Shown one piece after another: positions 10,484 through 21,699 of a DNA stretch of 64,000 nucleotides. A program made the position numbers and the translations under genes. Below the pieces are notes generated by a model, which was not told the origin of the DNA, searched no databases, and worked only from the letters and a program-made list of their open reading frames with translations. Source of the stretch: Tuctoria greenei (taxonomy: Eukaryota; Streptophyta; Magnoliopsida; Poales; Poaceae); NCBI GenBank assembly GCA_036927565.1, contig JAYESD010000003.1, positions 97,449,591 to 97,513,590 of the forward strand, given 5' to 3'. Numbering within the stretch: position 1 is the first letter of the stretch; the number at the start of each line of letters is the position of its first letter.

Positions 10484-12060
10484 TTATCTCCCTTCTTGGG
10501 TCCTTTCTTTGATTTCCTGAATTCCCTCATCCTTTGTCTGACCTTCTCGAATTTCTTGCTCCAAGATTGGATTTAACTCCAGCATCCCCATCTCATTCAC
10601 AAATCCAAGATTCAACCGTTCAAACTCCTTGCATAGCTCAGGTGGAAACTCTTGAACTGTGAATTGGTAGCTTACTCCTTTCTGACTCAAAGCATCGACC
10701 ACTACATTATACTTCCCTGGATGATAGTTGATTCCCACATCGTAATCCTTGATGAGCTCCAACCATCTTCTTTGCCTCAAATTCAGATCCGTTTGTGTGA
10801 AAATGTACTTGAGGCTCTTATGATCCGTATAAATCTAACACCTGTGACAAAGAATGTAGTGCCTCCATATCTTCAAGGCTTCAACTACGGCTGCAAGTTC
10901 GAGATCATGTGTAGGATAATTATGCTCATGTTTCTTCAATTGTCTTGATGCATAGGCTACCACTTGACCTTCTTGCATGAGCACACATCCAAGTCCCTGC
11001 CTTGAGGCATCACAATAGATATCAAAACTCTTGCTCACATCTGGCAATACCAACACAGGTGTTGTTGTCAACCTCTTCTTAAGCTCTTCAAAGCTGCCCT
11101 AACAAGCCTGTGTCCATTTAAAAGCTTTCCCCTTCATTAATAATTCAGTCATGGGCTTGGCTATTTTGGAAAAGTCCTTGATGAAACGACGGTAATATCC
11201 AGCCATTCCAAGAAAGCTCGTGATTTCCTTCACATTCTGCGGTTGTTCCCACTTTAACACATCTCTAACCTTTCTTGGGTGAACTGATACTCCTCCTCCC
11301 AAGATGACATGCCCTAGGAATGATATCTCCCTCAACCAGAATTGGCACTTGTTGAATTTGGCATATAATTGGTGTTCCCTCAATTTCTGCAATGTGCGCC
11401 TCAAATGCTCTTGATGCTCCTCTTCGCTTCTCGAACAGATCATAATGTCATCAATGAACACCACAATGAATTCATCTAATTACTCCATGAATACCTTGTT
11501 CATGAGGTACATAAAGTGTGTCGGTGCATTGGTCAATCCAAAAGACATAACGGTATACTCATAGGATCCATACCATGTCCGAAATGCCATTTTGGGGATG
11601 TCCTACGGTCTAATCTTCATTTGGAAGTAACCTGACCTCAAGTCAATCTTGGAGAAAACACGGGCCCCCTTCATTTGATCAAACAAATCCTCTATACGGG
11701 GCAACATGTACTTGTTCTTGATTGTCACCTCTTTGAGAGATCGGTAGTCCACACACATCCTTTGGGATCCATCCTTCCTATCCAGGAATAGAAGTGGAGC
11801 TCCCCAAAGCGAAGAGCTTGGGCAAATGAAACCCTTTTCTAGTTGCTCTTGAATTTTCTTCTTGAGCTCCGCTAATTCCATAGGAGGCATCCTATATGGC
11901 CTCTTAGCTATAGGTGCAGTTCCAAGTATTAATTCAATAACAAAATCTATGTCTCAATCAGGCAGCATACCTGGCAACTCATCCGGAAACACATCCACAA
12001 ATTCGCACGCCACCAGAATTTCCTCAATTGCTGCACTGTCCATTTGATTCAGCTCCACTT
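10484..12060 (-). pseudogene. gypsy1 reverse transcriptase and RNase H
   Basis: The RT starts with a MPPMELAELKKKIQEQLEKG region (11890) and continues with MCVDYRSLKEVTIKNKY and a KIDLRSGYFQM palm segment. The catalytic YxDD is present as FIDD (VVFIDDIMICS, about 11450). SFLGMAGYYRRFIKDFS marks the thumb and FDIYCDASRQGLG the RNase H. Stops at about 11602, 11484, 11098 and 10834 and before 10484 break the frame. The order with integrase downstream is standard for Ty3/gypsy. Confidence 0.92.
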
Positions 12061-12480
12061 GCTTTCATGGGTGTTGAGATGCTTCAAACTCTATGCTGAA
12101 CCAATCTTCATTTGTCAACTTCACCGCCTTTGTGGCACACTAAATTATCATATTGTGCTTCCTTAACCAGTCCATACCAAGTATTATGTCCAGTCCTTGA
12201 GAATCCAAAACAATAAAGTTGTCAAAGAAGTCTACCCCACTTATTCTAAGGCTTACTTTTGGACACACTATATTCTTCCTCATCTCCCCTCCAGGAGATT
12301 TAACTAAGAAGGTGTATTTCATATGAGATATGGGCAAACTATACTTGGCAACGTACTTTGATGCAATGAATAAATGCGATGCTCCAAAATCAAATAACAT
12401 AGTGGCCGGTTGGAGTTTGCGAGAAACATACCAATCACCACGCCATCCGCTTGTTGGGCTTCCTCCATAGAGACATGGTT
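12061..12480 (-). pseudogene. gypsy1 aspartic protease
   Basis: A retropepsin-like domain with LFDFGASHLFIA in place of the usual LFDSGASH, so the active-site Ser of DSG is Phe. The ILGMDWLRKHNMII flap and C-terminal motif is clear near 12150. It follows the zinc knuckle of gag. The changed active site is one more sign of decay. Confidence 0.85.
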
Positions 12481-13640
12481 CACCTTCCACGAACAAAATT
12501 TTGTGGTCCACGATTGCCCTGAGTTGCTCCTCCATTTGGTCTTGGGTTATGTCTCGGAGCATTGTTCCCTCGACCAAGGCCTAACTTAGGACATTGAGAT
12601 GCTAAGTGTCCCACCTCACCACAAGAATAGCATGACCTTGTTGCACCTGAATTGTTAGGGCGAGCTTGGTTTTGAGCATTAGCAGGAAAATTTGCACGAG
12701 ACGCTTGAGGCATTGGAGGGCGAGGTGCTTGCATAGCAGGGCGTTGCTGCATGGGCTGATCTGTGCGCGGTGGAATATAAGCGCGATATGCAGGGACAGA
12801 GGGGTTGTAGTATGATGCATTTGGTGGTGCAAAGCGGGGGCGAACATTACTTCCTTGTGGCTATCCTTGATATGGCACCTTCCTCTTATTGTCTTGCTCC
12901 ATCTCATGAACCTTGTTCTCAACCACAATTGCTTTGTCCACAAGCTTTTGGAAATTTGCATAGTCACAATTGAACAATTGGACTTGAATCTCATTGTTTA
13001 GGCCTCTTAAGAATAAATACTGCTTGCGGCTGTCTTGATTAAAGTCTTCCGGAGCATACCTTGAGAGTTGAGTGAATTTATTGAGATACTCACTCACGGT
13101 TGACTTTCCCTACCTTAGGTTCTCAAATTCCTTCCTCTTTAGGATCATGACGCCTTCCGGGACAAAGTGAGAACGGAAACTCTCCTTAAATTCAGCCCAA
13201 GTGATCCTCTCCTGATTCTCATGGGCATTGCAAAGAGAGTCCCACCAATCCGCAGCTGCTCCAACTAGTTGGTGGGACGCAAAAAGAACCTTCTCCCTGT
13301 CATTGCATTGGACAATAGCGAGCTTCTTCTCCACGGATTTCAGCCAATCATCAGTCTCCATGAGATCATTGGCTTGAGCAAAAGTAGGTGGTCTGGTCCT
13401 CATAAACTCTCCCAACCTGTTATGAGGTGGTGGGGCTAGCGGTGGAGGCATGGGGCTGATTCTAGTTATTGGCCTGCAGCTGTTTCAAAGTTTGCATCAC
13501 GGTCTACATAAGTTGATTTTGCATAGCCAACAGCTGCTGAAGGTTGACAGCCACAGGTGAAGGTCCATTGTTATTATTCTGAGGTGCTCCATTATTCTCC
13601 TCGTACTCATTGGCATCCCTTTGGTTGCGTCCTCCACATC
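12480..13640 (-). pseudogene. gypsy1 gag
   Basis: A Retrotrans_gag core at 13110-13451 (GAAADWWDSLCN and FKESFRSHFVPEG) and its continuation at 12861-13097 (LNKFTQLSRYAPED) are separated by a stop. A proline/glutamine-rich stretch and the CCHC zinc knuckle CYSCGEVGHLASQC lie within 12602-12752. Upstream, 13500-13640 reads in frame as an Asn-rich N-terminus, preceded by a minus-strand pyrimidine tract ending TTCTTTCTTCAG (about 13640-13651), a plausible 3' splice site. Confidence 0.88.
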
Positions 13641-13895
13641 TGAAGAAAGAACAAGAGAGAAGAATTTAGAAAACGTCCCCAACTATATACATCAAGGGAT
13701 ATGAACTAAGCAACTACCTATACTAGCCTATATGGATGTGTCTAGCGCTAAAGCATCCCACAATCCTCTACTAAGAACACAAGCATACAAGCAACATTAC
13801 ATAGCAATCAGCACACCAAACAAACCACATCGCTTCCTATGTGCTTCTATATGCTCTAAAGTGTCCATTCTATCTAGGTTGCGTCCTACAGTCAA

Positions 13896-13913
13896 CCCGT
13901 GGTTCTGATACCA
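13896..13913 (-). other. gypsy1 primer-binding site
   Basis: Minus-strand TGGTATCAGAACCACGGG lies three bases inside the 5' LTR. It matches the start of the usual plant initiator-Met-tRNA PBS (TGGTATCAGA). It fixes the element's orientation. Confidence 0.9.
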
Positions 13914-14580
13914 ATTTGTGACACCCGATTATGAAAATGAACCAAGCGTGATGCATATGTGTGCCCAGGATGTTCAACACACATACACAAGTGATTCAGA
14001 AATGATAAACAGATAATTACCACAACACAAGTTATTAAATAAGTACTTTTACTACAATACTTAAACAATCTTCAAATTACAAACTCTAATGATCAATATT
14101 GGACTATAACTGCAGTGGAAATAATCTAATTAAGCAAATAAGCAAACTAGGCAAAAGGGATAGCGTGGCTCCAAGCAACACCACAGGCAAGTCGACAGCA
14201 GCACACAGCCTAGTACTCCGTATTATCCTCAGGATACTCCAAAACATCACCTGAAACTGTTGGTGGGGGAATTGCAAGGGTGAGTACATGTCATACTCAA
14301 CAAGTGTGGGAAAGTATGACATGTAGCTTAAACAAGGAATTGATAATAAATAATAGCTAATTGCTGAAAAGTACATTTAAAACATGTAAAAAGCATACTA
14401 AGATGTCTATATGAAATTTATCCCATCATATCCCAAGTAAACATAACAATTCATACCCATCATTCATTATCCATCCATATTCCATATTCTTACTATCATC
14501 ATTAACAATGACATTTATCACCATCCAATCCATAATCATGACCATAACCATTACCATAACCCAACCATAACCATAACCAT

Positions 14581-15984
14581 TGAAAGTGTATCTAGGCATC
14601 CCTTGTGGGTTTTAGTTGATTTATTACAAACAAATAAGATCCTAAAGACATTATTGAGATGAGGGCAGGTTTTAATGAAAGAATGAAGAAAGCACCAAAA
14701 AGAAAGGAGAATGAGGATCAGTTCGAAAAGAGCTCAAGAGCTGAATAGAATACATCATTGTGTAGGGACTGTGTTGGTGTATCACATCCCAAGAGCCCAA
14801 GCACAAAAAATCCTCACACACTTCACATTTCACAGGAAAAATGGACTAGTCCGATATACACAGGACTAGTCCGATATCCTCTCTGGACAGGTTCGGACAA
14901 GTCCAGCCAAAGCGGACTTGTCCGCACCGGACTAGTCCGATAATGTCCTGACTAGTGCGATAATGCCTCTGACTAAAATCGTACAAGTCCTCCAAGTGCG
15001 GGCTTATCCTATATTCACTAAGGGTATCACCACACTGGACTAGTCCGATATAACCACGGACAAATCCCAAAACCTTTCTGACTAAAATCGGACAAGTCCG
15101 GTATTCCTGGACACTTAGGATTTCCTGCACGCTGCACACCGGACTAGTCCAGACACCACCACGGACTAGTCCGGACCCTCGAAACACTAACGGTAACTTT
15201 TGAAAACCCTAATATAAATACATGTGCACGACCCAACTATCACTTCTCTCGACCCCTTGCGCCGTCACACCCTCCAAGAGCCTAGAAAACATCTCTCCAT
15301 GCAATCCAATGCAAGAAAGATCAATCCCTTGAGGATTTACTTTGGATCAAAGGAGAGACACGATTCTACACGTTTGAGCTCTTGGGTTTTATCTCTAACA
15401 CGCTCCTGTTGTTTTATTGTTGATCTTACGATTGTGTTCTTGGTGGTGTTTGAATTGTAATCTTGGGGAGCCCTCAACTTGTGAGAAGGCCCCTTGAACT
15501 TGGTGATTTGCCCCTTTGTGATAGTGGAAGAAGAAGAATTGCCCTTCGTGGCGATTCGACGAGGTTAGGGTCAGTGAAGACCCAGTCCTTTCGTGGGCTC
15601 CTCAACGTGGACGTAGGTTGCCTCCGTGGGAACCGAACCACAGGATAAAAATCGTGTGTAAACTTGTTCTTAAGTTTCTCATATCATATTCTAGGGTCTG
15701 ATTGATTTTATTCATCTTACGTTAAAACATTAAAGTCAAAGTTAATTTGTACTACACTTAACTTCATTTACTCAATACTTGTAAGTTATATACTATATTC
15801 CGCTGCTTACTGCGCTTGTATTGAAATCATTGATCGAACTTGATCAATTTAGTCCGCACGCACCGGACTAGTCCGCACTCTATCGGACTAGTCTAATATC
15901 TCAGGATTTGATCAGTTTACTAAGTGTTGCAGGTTCCGAATAAATTTCAAAAAGGCCTATTCACCCCCCTCTAGGCCACATTCA
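14581..15984 (+). mobile_element. Solo LTR of a SIRE/Maximus-like copia
   Basis: 1404 bp starting TGAAAGTGTATC and ending CCACATTCA, flanked by an exact ACCAT duplication (14576-14580 and 15985-15989). Comparison with the intact 3' LTR of gypsy1 shows the empty site. The 3' end carries ATTCACCCCCCTCTAGGC, also recognisable in reverse at 60285-60305 in the SIRE-like LTR. No internal region remains, as expected after LTR-LTR recombination. It contains two clusters of the CGGACWAGTCCG palindrome. Confidence 0.9.
14846..15178. repeat. CGGACWAGTCCG block in the copia solo LTR
   Basis: About a dozen exact or near copies. A perfect CGGACTAGTCCG is at 14928-14939, and GCGGACTTGTCCGC shows the AA form on the opposite strand. 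Two further copies are at about 15858-15896. The LTR family is unrelated to the gypsy LTR that surrounds it. Confidence 0.9.
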
Positions 15985-17125
15985 ACCATCCCAAATCCCA
16001 AGTTTTACTCTAATGATGGAAGTTGTCCAGGTGCTCATACTCGGGAGCATGACTATCACGATAGTTTTTAACACACTGCAAAGGTTGTACCACTTTACCC
16101 ACAAGTTCGTGATTTCACCACCCGTCGACGACTTAAGAAACCTCCTTTATGTCAATTACACTTTCTTAGGTGTATGGCCAAGAGATCACAAAATAGTCTT
16201 TACAAAGGGACTACCAGCATAATCAAACCCACTAAGGTTTCACCGGTGGTGATGCCTCCAACTGAGCACATCCAACCAAGGGCCCCCTCTTGTGCCGTTC
16301 GGATCCCGGGGAAGTCCCGCCACTATTGCAAACCCAACCGACTCCCATTCCCGTTCCTCCAAATGATCCGAATCAATGCTAGCAATACACTAATTAATTG
16401 GCTAAGCCGCACCCATACTTGGCCTTGTGGTGGCACTGTTGTCCTGACTTGTTTTCGCATGAACCAGTCCTTGGATCAAAGGCAAGCAAACCACAATATC
16501 AACCAACCCAATCCACAAACCATGCTTGCTTAGATCTCCCAAGTCCCATGTTACCAATTAACCATGTTCTTCAATTCTCATCATCCATTAGTTCATAATT
16601 AAGTCATTTGGTTGTTTTCCCATCCCAATTAATTAGAGCAGAGCAAAAAGGTAAAAAAGCCCTTCCCGACACTCTACAACATGTCCCAAGCGACAAGGGT
16701 GGTCAAACAATACTAGTAAACACCTATAAATGGGTTTCTATCGGACTGACACAAGCATGCATTTTTGCAAAAAAAACATTAAAAACGGGATCAAAATGAT
16801 CAAGGACACTTTCCTTGCTCCTGAGCTTGGTTAGGGTCAAAAGCTTCAAAGTTCTGGTACTGGAGATCCTTGATAGCACCCTCTAAAACAACACCTTCTA
16901 TTCCGCATAATAAACGTACATAATAGACATTACAATCAATAAATGCTTATATATTACTCAATATGCCATGACATGCATGATCAATGCATTTATGTGGTAA
17001 AACTTGTTAATAAGTTTCTATTAATGTTTACTAACTAGTTACAAAGGTTTCTAGCAAGTTTGAATAGGTTTCAAGTTGATTCGAGTTAATTTGGAATTAA
17101 TTCAGCACAATTCAGATTTAGAGGC

Positions 17126-18090
17126 CGGACAAGTCCGGTTTCAGGGGCCGGACTAGTCCTTCCTGGACAGAATTGCAAATTAGGGTTTTCTTGATCTATG
17201 AGAATTGGGATTGAATTCACGTGGAAAAGTGAAAGTAGAGGGTGTACCACGTGCTTAGAGCTCCAAGGGTCAAGAATTGGACGTGAAACTCGAATCTTGA
17301 CGATTAGGGTTGGTGGTGGAGAGTTGAGGGTGAATTGGTGATGAAGAATGGAAAGTCAATGAGGATCTTGCTTGATTGATCCTCCTTCATCTTCTCCCCC
17401 TCCTCCTTGCTGCTGGATCTTCTCTTAATGGCGGCTCCCACAAACTAGGGTTGAGGGTTTCTTCAATTGTGACAAAGAGATGAAAAGTTGGGGTGGTGGG
17501 TTGTTTATATAGGGGTGGAGGTTGTAGGATTTGATGGATTTCGAGTCTATGGTGGGTGGAGGCCATGTAGGGGTCCCATATGGGCTCCACAGGGGTTGGG
17601 TACGACATTCTTGGGCCCAATTAAGGAAAATACCCAATAGCAAGTCATAGAGGAAAAGATTGAATCCTAGTCGGGCACACCGGACAAGTCGGCTAGGGGT
17701 CGGACTAGTTTGATATTGAATAGAGGTATCAACGGACAAGTCCGGTCGGGTGGCACGGACAAGTCCGTTTTGGAACAGAGACATTTTTGGACAAGTTCGT
17801 CGTTGCTCCAGACAAGTCCGATCTGAAACAGAAACAAAATTGAACAAGTCCAAGGTATTAGGTCAGACAAGTCCGAGAGAGCAAAGAAAATGTTTTCTGG
17901 ACTAACATTCAACAAGGAACGGACTAGTCCACTTGGACCACGGACAAGTTCGGACAAACATCAGAGACCAAAATGGACTAGTCCATGTAGTGTGCCAGAC
18001 AAGTCCGTAGCTCTGTACAACTGAATTTTCTGAAGAAGAATAGGGACACCGGACTAGTCCAGGGTTAAAGCCGGACAAGTCCGCACCCTG
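17126..18090. repeat. CGGACWAGTCCG block, gypsy1 right LTR
   Basis: The counterpart of the left-LTR block. It opens with CGGACAAGTCCG (17126-17137) and CGGACTAGTCC (17149-17159), with a dense run from 17690 to 18090. Several units that are mutated in the left LTR are intact here and the reverse also holds. Confidence 0.9.
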
Positions 18091-18217
18091 ACGGACTGAA
18101 ATTTCCAGTTTAGCCCTAAATTCATTTTAATTTTGTTCCTTTTACATGGCTTAATGTTAAACATGTATTAGAATGTATGCAATGCATGATGGATGAAAAT
18201 GAGGGTGTTACATCACC

Positions 18218-18350
18218 TCCTTCTAATTGTTGTCTTAATCTGAACTAACACTAATCTTGACCGAGACTTAATCAACAAAGTGTAAAACATGATTAGAATC
18301 TAATTAATCTTAGTTAAAACTTAATTACCCAATTAGAAATTGACTAGCAC
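18218..18350. other. Flank between gypsy1 and a probable copia PBS
   Basis: 133 AT-rich bases with no recognised feature. This is the resumption of the sequence interrupted at 6199. If the assignment of the PBS and LTR to its right is correct, it is the beginning of the copia1 leader. Confidence 0.4.
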
Positions 18351-18363
18351 GGCTCTGACGCCA
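18351..18363 (-). other. Probable copia1 primer-binding site
   Basis: Minus-strand TGGCGTCAGAGCC, two bases different from the initiator-Met-tRNA PBS TGGTATCAGAGCC, one base from an LTR-like end at 18365. It has the right orientation for copia1, whose gag lies to the left beyond gypsy1. Confidence 0.55.
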
Positions 18364-18364
18364 A

Positions 18365-18962
18365 TGTTATAACTATTTGTGCCTAGGATCAATACTAGCA
18401 ACTCCTAACAGGGAATTCTTAGGTTTAAACTGACAGAATAATCGTACTTAGGCATAATTAAACAACGATCAAATTACTCAAGCTAACAATCAATCAATCA
18501 TGCAATCTATACATCTTGTTAACATGTAGTAGAATAGAATTAAGAGGGAGAGGAGAGTTGAGCATACCTTCGTTGGAGATGTCGCTCGATGCCATTGGTC
18601 GATGGCTTAGTAGAAGCACTTGGTGTTTCTTCGAGACAGGCGATGGAGATAGGAACTCGACGCAGTGGCGATCGTCGGTGCAGTGAAGGAGGCGGCACCG
18701 GCGGCGGTCGAACTCCGGAGAGGTGCGGACCTTTCCCCTCACGCAACATTATAACAGATCGGGTTAGGGTTTGTGGGGAGAGGTGGTGGCGGCGAATCAA
18801 CTTGGGTGATTGTGCCTCGGCCCTCCCCCCTTCTATTTATATGGCGCGGGTGAGAGGGAGGTGCACCGAACTGGTCAGTTGCGCTGCAGATCAGGACGCG
18901 TAGGGGAGTCGGACTCGGGGACGTGGTTGTTGCCCACGTCACCCCCAAGATCTTAACTAACA
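18365..18962 (-). repeat. Probable 5' LTR of copia1
   Basis: 598 bp with inverted ends (plus strand TGTTATAACT...TTAACTAACA). A strong minus-strand TATA box (CCATATAAATAG, about 18830-18842) lies in a GC-rich stretch. It abuts LINE coding sequence at 18963, so it marks an insertion point with TATTC as the likely duplicated 5-mer. Its partner LTR was not found and should lie left of the window, so linkage to copia1 is inferred from orientation and the PBS. Confidence 0.5.
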
Positions 18963-19905
18963 TATTCTTGTTTTGGTGAATACAGCCGTATGATCTCATC
19001 GCCTTGGTCAGTGTTAAGGTTCAGTTGTACTTCTTGCAGAGCCTCCCACAAAGCAAGAAATTTTGTCATCAGTTATGTTGCTCACAACATCACAGACCCA
19101 ACTGTGATTGCGCATTGCTTCGACCACCACTTTGTTATTCCTCCTGGAGCAGCTATAAAGAAATGGAAATTTCACTGAAATGGAGTGTCTCCAAGCCGAC
19201 TTTCAGAGCTACGCCTTACGCCCATTTCTAACTATGACTTGTGTTTCCACTGCAAATAGATTTTTGTCGATCCCATCCAATGGCAGTTCTGTTCTGCACC
19301 AGGGCCTATCCGATGATTTCCAGTCAAGTCAGGACCCTTGAAGCCTCAAGGCTCTTCCCAACCTTTCCAAATCCATGATACCAAGACCATCTCTATCCAA
19401 AGGTCGACATACACGAGCCCATCTAATTTTGCATTTGCTTCCTTGCATGGTTTGTGTGCCCTCCGCCTAAGCTTATCAATAGCCTTGACAAGTTGCTTTG
19501 GTGGGCGGAGTGTCGTTAAGGCATACACAGGGAGAGAACTCACAATAGATCGGGCTAGTTCCCTTCTCCCAACCGAGGACATTAGGTCCTGTTTGGCACA
19601 GCTTCTGCTGCAGCTTCTTCACAAAAATGAGTTGAGGGTGTGGTAAACAGGAAGCTTCTGTAACAGCTTATTAGCTCAGCTGCTTCTCAAGATGAACTAA
19701 AAGCAAGATATAAGCAGAAGTTTCATTCCACCAGCTTTTCAAACAAGATTCTTTTGTAACAAGTTCAAGCTGTGCCAAGCAGGACCTAGTTTGCTCTGCC
19801 ACCCGGCTACTCTGGACTGAGCTCGGTCAATGATGCCCTGTAAGTGTTGATTTGTGCACCAGTTCACTACAGAGACGATAAGACTCAGAAAAGGAGTGAG
19901 CCCTT
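18963..19905 (-). pseudogene. L1-type LINE ORF2 fragment
   Basis: Minus-strand reading gives a GLTPFLSL region near 19900, RAQSRVAGWQSKL near 19800, VGRRELARSIVSSLP at about 19575, then a DWKSSDRPW segment, SVKFPFLYSCSRRNN and a GDEII segment near 18980. This is the C-terminal region after the RT of plant L1-like ORF2. It is truncated on both sides by copia LTRs and split by a 202-bp TIR element (19585-19786). Stops are frequent. Confidence 0.75.
19585..19786. mobile_element. Small TIR element (MITE) in the LINE
   Basis: Terminal inverted repeats GGTCCTGTTTGGCACAGCTT and its complement with one mismatch at the right end (AAGCTGTGCCAAGCAGGACC). TA flanks both sides. Removing the element and one TA restores the LINE reading frame (SKL-MSS). 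202 bp with no coding capacity. The ends resemble Tourist/PIF-Harbinger elements, but the TA duplication leaves the superfamily open. Confidence 0.85.
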
Positions 19906-20897
19906 TGTTGGGATTTGGCCTGTACGGTGCAGCCCATTTGTGGGCTGATTTATTTCAGCCAACTCCCCTTGTGGAAAGCCAAGGTGGTGTGCAGAGGTGG
20001 CTGGGATGTTTAGTCGCACATTGCTCACCTAGATGGGTGTTCCCCAAAATATATAGTGGTCCTTGTACTGGTTCTTAACATGAGAATACTGGGGGATGAA
20101 GGCTGCTGCTATGGACACAAACATACATGCACACACGCATGCACGTTTAGCAATTTTACGTGTGTTTATCGCGTGACTTGTGACGTGCAACGTTGCACGT
20201 TCGCGTCATGACGAGTTGTGTTCTACTAAGCAGTTACTTTCCAGCCACTCATATAAAAAAGAATATTTCATCACACCTAGACTACCACGTCAACGTGTGA
20301 GTAATTTGAGGCATAACTGCAGGCGCACATTTAATGTGCACGAATGCCCATAACTGCTCCCATTAGTTGCACTACGAGGGATCTTAGAGGGCAGTTTCCT
20401 GAAATTATGGCAAAATCTAAGGTAGTGGTTAGACTCTAGTATATAAGGAGATGTCCTGTATACCAGAGGAAACACATGCACAAAAACTCACCTCTCTCGC
20501 ATACTACCCTGCGCTGCCGTTTTTAGCCTTGTCGTCCCTTCATCCGTCGTGCAACGGATTGAGGGAGAGAGGTGTTTCCGAACCAATGCCAACTATTTGA
20601 AGACTTGTACGAGTGTCGGCGATCAGGTTTCTGGGAAGTGCACTCGCACGGCCACTCGCAACACTTCCTCCGTCCTCAACTTCTCCGCCGAGTTCGTCAA
20701 TTTCATCGTCTACTTCACAGCAGGATGATCTGTAATTGGATCACTCGATCTATGGCTAAATTGATTTATTCACATTAGTTTCAATTCTTTTTTGTGTAGT
20801 ACTAGTATTGTTTATTTTAACTGCTAGTAGAACTGTTCTAGTCGTTTTGCTATTTCAGATCATCAAATTAATTGTATGCCATGTATATTTTCCAACA
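19906..20897 (+). repeat. copia2 5' LTR
   Basis: 992 bp starting TGTTGGGATTTGGCC and ending TTTTCCAACA. It contains TATATAGTGGTCC (about 20050) and a later TATATAAGGAG (about 20440), followed by the transcribed leader. The canonical TGGTATCAGAGC primer site is not present after the LTR end; the sequence ATCCAGAAACTTG follows instead. Confidence 0.9.
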
Positions 20898-20921
20898 ATC
20901 CAGAAACTTGATAGAACTAAC

Positions 20922-21640
20922 ATGGCTGGACTTACTGATGCGCTGAAACCTGAGGAATTTGCTGGGGGTGAAAATTTTAAGAGATGGCAGACACAAGTCA
21001 AGTTCTGGCTCATGTCAATGAAGATCTGGTGGGTGATTTCCCCAGTTCTTCCTCTCACTGAGGAGCAACACCGTGACTATCATCTAGACAATTCCACTTG
21101 TCTTGGCTGCCTATTGTCACTTTTGTCAGATCAACTATGTGACATTTACATGAACAAAATTTCGGCTAAGGAATTGTGGAACATCCTAGACCGCAAATAT
21201 GCAGAGTCAGATGCTGGACGTGAACTGTATGTTAATGACCAGTACCACGAATATAAGACGGTCGATGACAATTCTATTGTGGAACAGGTCATAAGATCCA
21301 ACTTCTGATGGGGGAACTTGCACATTTTGATACGGTCTTGCCTGACAAGTTTGTGGTTGTTGAATTATTTCCATACTGCCTCCATCTTGGAGGAATTTTT
21401 CCACAAGCCTCAAACACAAGAAAGAGGTTATGACTGTTGAAAGTCTGATCTCAACTCTTGATGTTGAGGAGAAGGCAGGATCGAAAGATGTGCCTCGTTC
21501 TGTTCCGCGGGAAGGGACTCCCTCTAATGCCAATGTGGTTGAAGGTAAATCTGGTGAGGGCAATAAGAACAACAGAACTGGAAAGGAAAAGCCAAACAAA
21601 ACACTAGCTTTAAGTAGAAGAAGAAAGAATACCTGACTTG
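20922..21640 (+). pseudogene. copia2 gag
   Basis: It starts at ATG 20922 (MAGLTDALKPEEF). The frame breaks after IVEQ near 21290 and resumes as LLMGELAHFDTVLPDKF, then again at 21430 (MTVESLISTLDVEEKA). A TCFVCGELGP remnant near 21635-21665 is the start of the zinc knuckle. The capsid-like helical domain is of the UBN2 type. The start was chosen because it is the first ATG after the LTR and fits the family. Confidence 0.85.
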
Positions 21641-21699
21641 CTTTGTGTGCGGTGAGCTTGGCCCATAGCCACAAAATGCAGCAATCGAAACCCAATGTG

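Larger units (their letters stand above)
6200..18212 (-). mobile_element. gypsy1: complete chromodomain Ty3/gypsy element
   Basis: An element with both LTRs, PBS, gag-pol and PPT, read on the minus strand. The left (3') LTR is 6200-9093 and the right (5') LTR is 13917-18212. Ends are TGTGACACCC and GGGTGTTACA. The target duplication TCACC is exact at 6195-6199 and 18213-18217. A chromodomain at the pol C-terminus and long LTRs fit the Tekay/Del chromovirus clade (family knowledge). Every domain has in-frame stops, so it is not autonomous. Removing the nested solo LTR makes the LTRs almost equal (2894 and 2887 bp). Confidence 0.93.
13917..18212 (-). repeat. gypsy1 5' LTR with nested solo LTR
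   Basis: Same ends as the left LTR and colinear with it except for a 1404-bp insert plus a 5-bp duplication at 14581-15989. The minus-strand TATA box is at 17504-17512. The break falls in the ACCATAA-rich tract corresponding to about 6855-6865 of the left LTR. Confidence 0.93.
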
